A DNA stretch of 64,000 nucleotides. It comes from an uncultured Flavobacteriaceae bacterium (GTDB lineage: Bacteria; Bacteroidota; Bacteroidia; Flavobacteriales; Flavobacteriaceae). The stretch lies in NCBI GenBank assembly GCA_934675205.1, contig CAKUPQ010000004.1, forward strand, positions 124,001 through 188,000, read 5' to 3'. A program made the translations under genes and the position numbers. The notes beneath the pieces are model-generated. The model saw only the letters and a program-made list of their open reading frames with translations, searched no databases and was not told the DNA's origin. Position 1 is the first letter of the stretch. Every line of letters starts with the position of its first letter. Shown here one piece after another: positions 63,559-64,000 of the stretch.

Positions 63559-64000
63559 ATGAAAAAATCACACTTAGGAATTTGTCATTTATGTAATGAA
63601 TATAAGGAGTTGACTTTTGAGCATATTCCTCCGAAAGCAGCAAATAATGACCGACCGATTCTTATTCAAAAACACGAACACTTATTTAATACAAAAAGTT
63701 TTGTTTATGGAAAATCCATAAGAAGTAATCAAGGAGCTGGATCATATTGTTTTTGTAAAAATTGTAATAATAATACCGGGACTTGGTACGGCAGAGATTT
63801 TGGAATATTTGTTAATCAAACAATAAATTATTTTGAAGATACCGTAATTTATAATTACAATTTAATACCATTAAATTGTAAACCATTAAATGTACTAAAA
63901 CAGATACTTACGATGTTTTTAGCAATTGATAATTCAGGTTTACTCAGAGGCGATAAAGAGTTAGTCGATTTTATTTTAAAGAAAGAAAATAAAACGATTT
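63559..64000 (+). CDS. HNH-like zinc-binding protein (partial, runs off the window)
   Basis: The frame from the ATG at 63559 is open to the window end (147 codons seen). It begins MKKSHLGICHLCNEYKELTF, then EHIPPKAANN, and later YCFCKNCNNNTGTWYG. The paired CxxC motifs around an 'EHIPP' box are the arrangement of HNH-type nucleases (Hx...Cys knuckle). It lies 3 nt after the PD-(D/E)XK-like gene in the same operon. The 3' half is missing, so the domain call is provisional. Confidence 0.65.
   Translation, partial: MKKSHLGICHLCNEYKELTFEHIPPKAANNDRPILIQKHEHLFNTKSFVYGKSIRSNQGAGSYCFCKNCNNNTGTWYGRDFGIFVNQTINYFEDTVIYNYNLIPLNCKPLNVLKQILTMFLAIDNSGLLRGDKELVDFILKKENKTI

Noticed and set aside
16812..64000. 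Prophage
   Set aside because: No capsid, portal, terminase, tail or lysis genes are seen; RteC, Xis-like and Bacteroides-type integrase point to an integrative element.
16812..64000. Complete conjugative element
   Set aside because: No tra/mob, relaxase or coupling protein genes occur in the window, so conjugation can only be supposed to lie to the right or to be supplied in trans.

Overview
The window reads as a low-GC member of the Bacteroidota, most likely Flavobacteriia/Flavobacteriaceae. The support is: TAnnTTTG promoter boxes, the menaquinone gene menB, a fused glycine dehydrogenase, a SusC/SusD pair, a Bacteroides-type tyrosine integrase, RteC, and dispersed palindromic repeats typical of these genomes. 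Genus cannot be fixed from the sequence alone.

Positions 1-16.8 kb are ordinary chromosome. They carry a histidine-kinase tail, yidD, cysS, folE, gcvP, an Xaa-Pro aminopeptidase, menB, a secreted C1-family aminopeptidase C, an amino-acid permease, and a vitamin B12 uptake locus (cobalamin riboswitch, BtuB-like TonB receptor, BtuG-like surface lipoprotein). This part ends at a tRNA-Ser(TGA) gene.

From the tRNA-Ser to the right edge the window looks like one integrated mobile element (or composite island) inserted at that tRNA. A tyrosine integrase follows the tRNA. Next is a cargo cluster of a MauE-like membrane protein, a small four-cysteine secreted peptide, an S9 peptidase, SusD and SusC. 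A possible structured RNA and several small hypothetical or nuclease genes follow.

At 30-45 kb is a defence-rich stretch in which cargo genes are separated by four copies of one intergenic module (terminator hairpin, usually a second hairpin, then a promoter-like segment). It holds a nuclease-like 564-aa protein, a toxin/antitoxin/SecB-like chaperone triad, a frameshifted DUF4238 gene, and a type I restriction-modification operon. Inside that operon, between hsdS and hsdR, sits a tightly coupled trio: a DUF262 protein, an AAA15/DUF3696 ATPase, and a protein ending in a YoeB-like toxin domain. This trio is my leading candidate for an undescribed system.

At 45-53 kb are element-regulation and replication genes: a TPR-AraC regulator, a lipoprotein and small membrane protein, a second AraC regulator, RteC, an excisionase-like HTH protein, a winged-helix replication-type protein and a DnaC-like loader. 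They are followed by two tandem pairs of 12-bp iterons that may mark an origin. At 52.7-64 kb there is a HipBA module, a 1270-aa SIR2 NADase-type defence protein, a Gabija-type gajAB pair, two further coupled genes (one PD-(D/E)XK-like) and a partial HNH-like gene cut by the window end. No conjugation or relaxase genes and no right attachment site are visible, so the element probably continues to the right.
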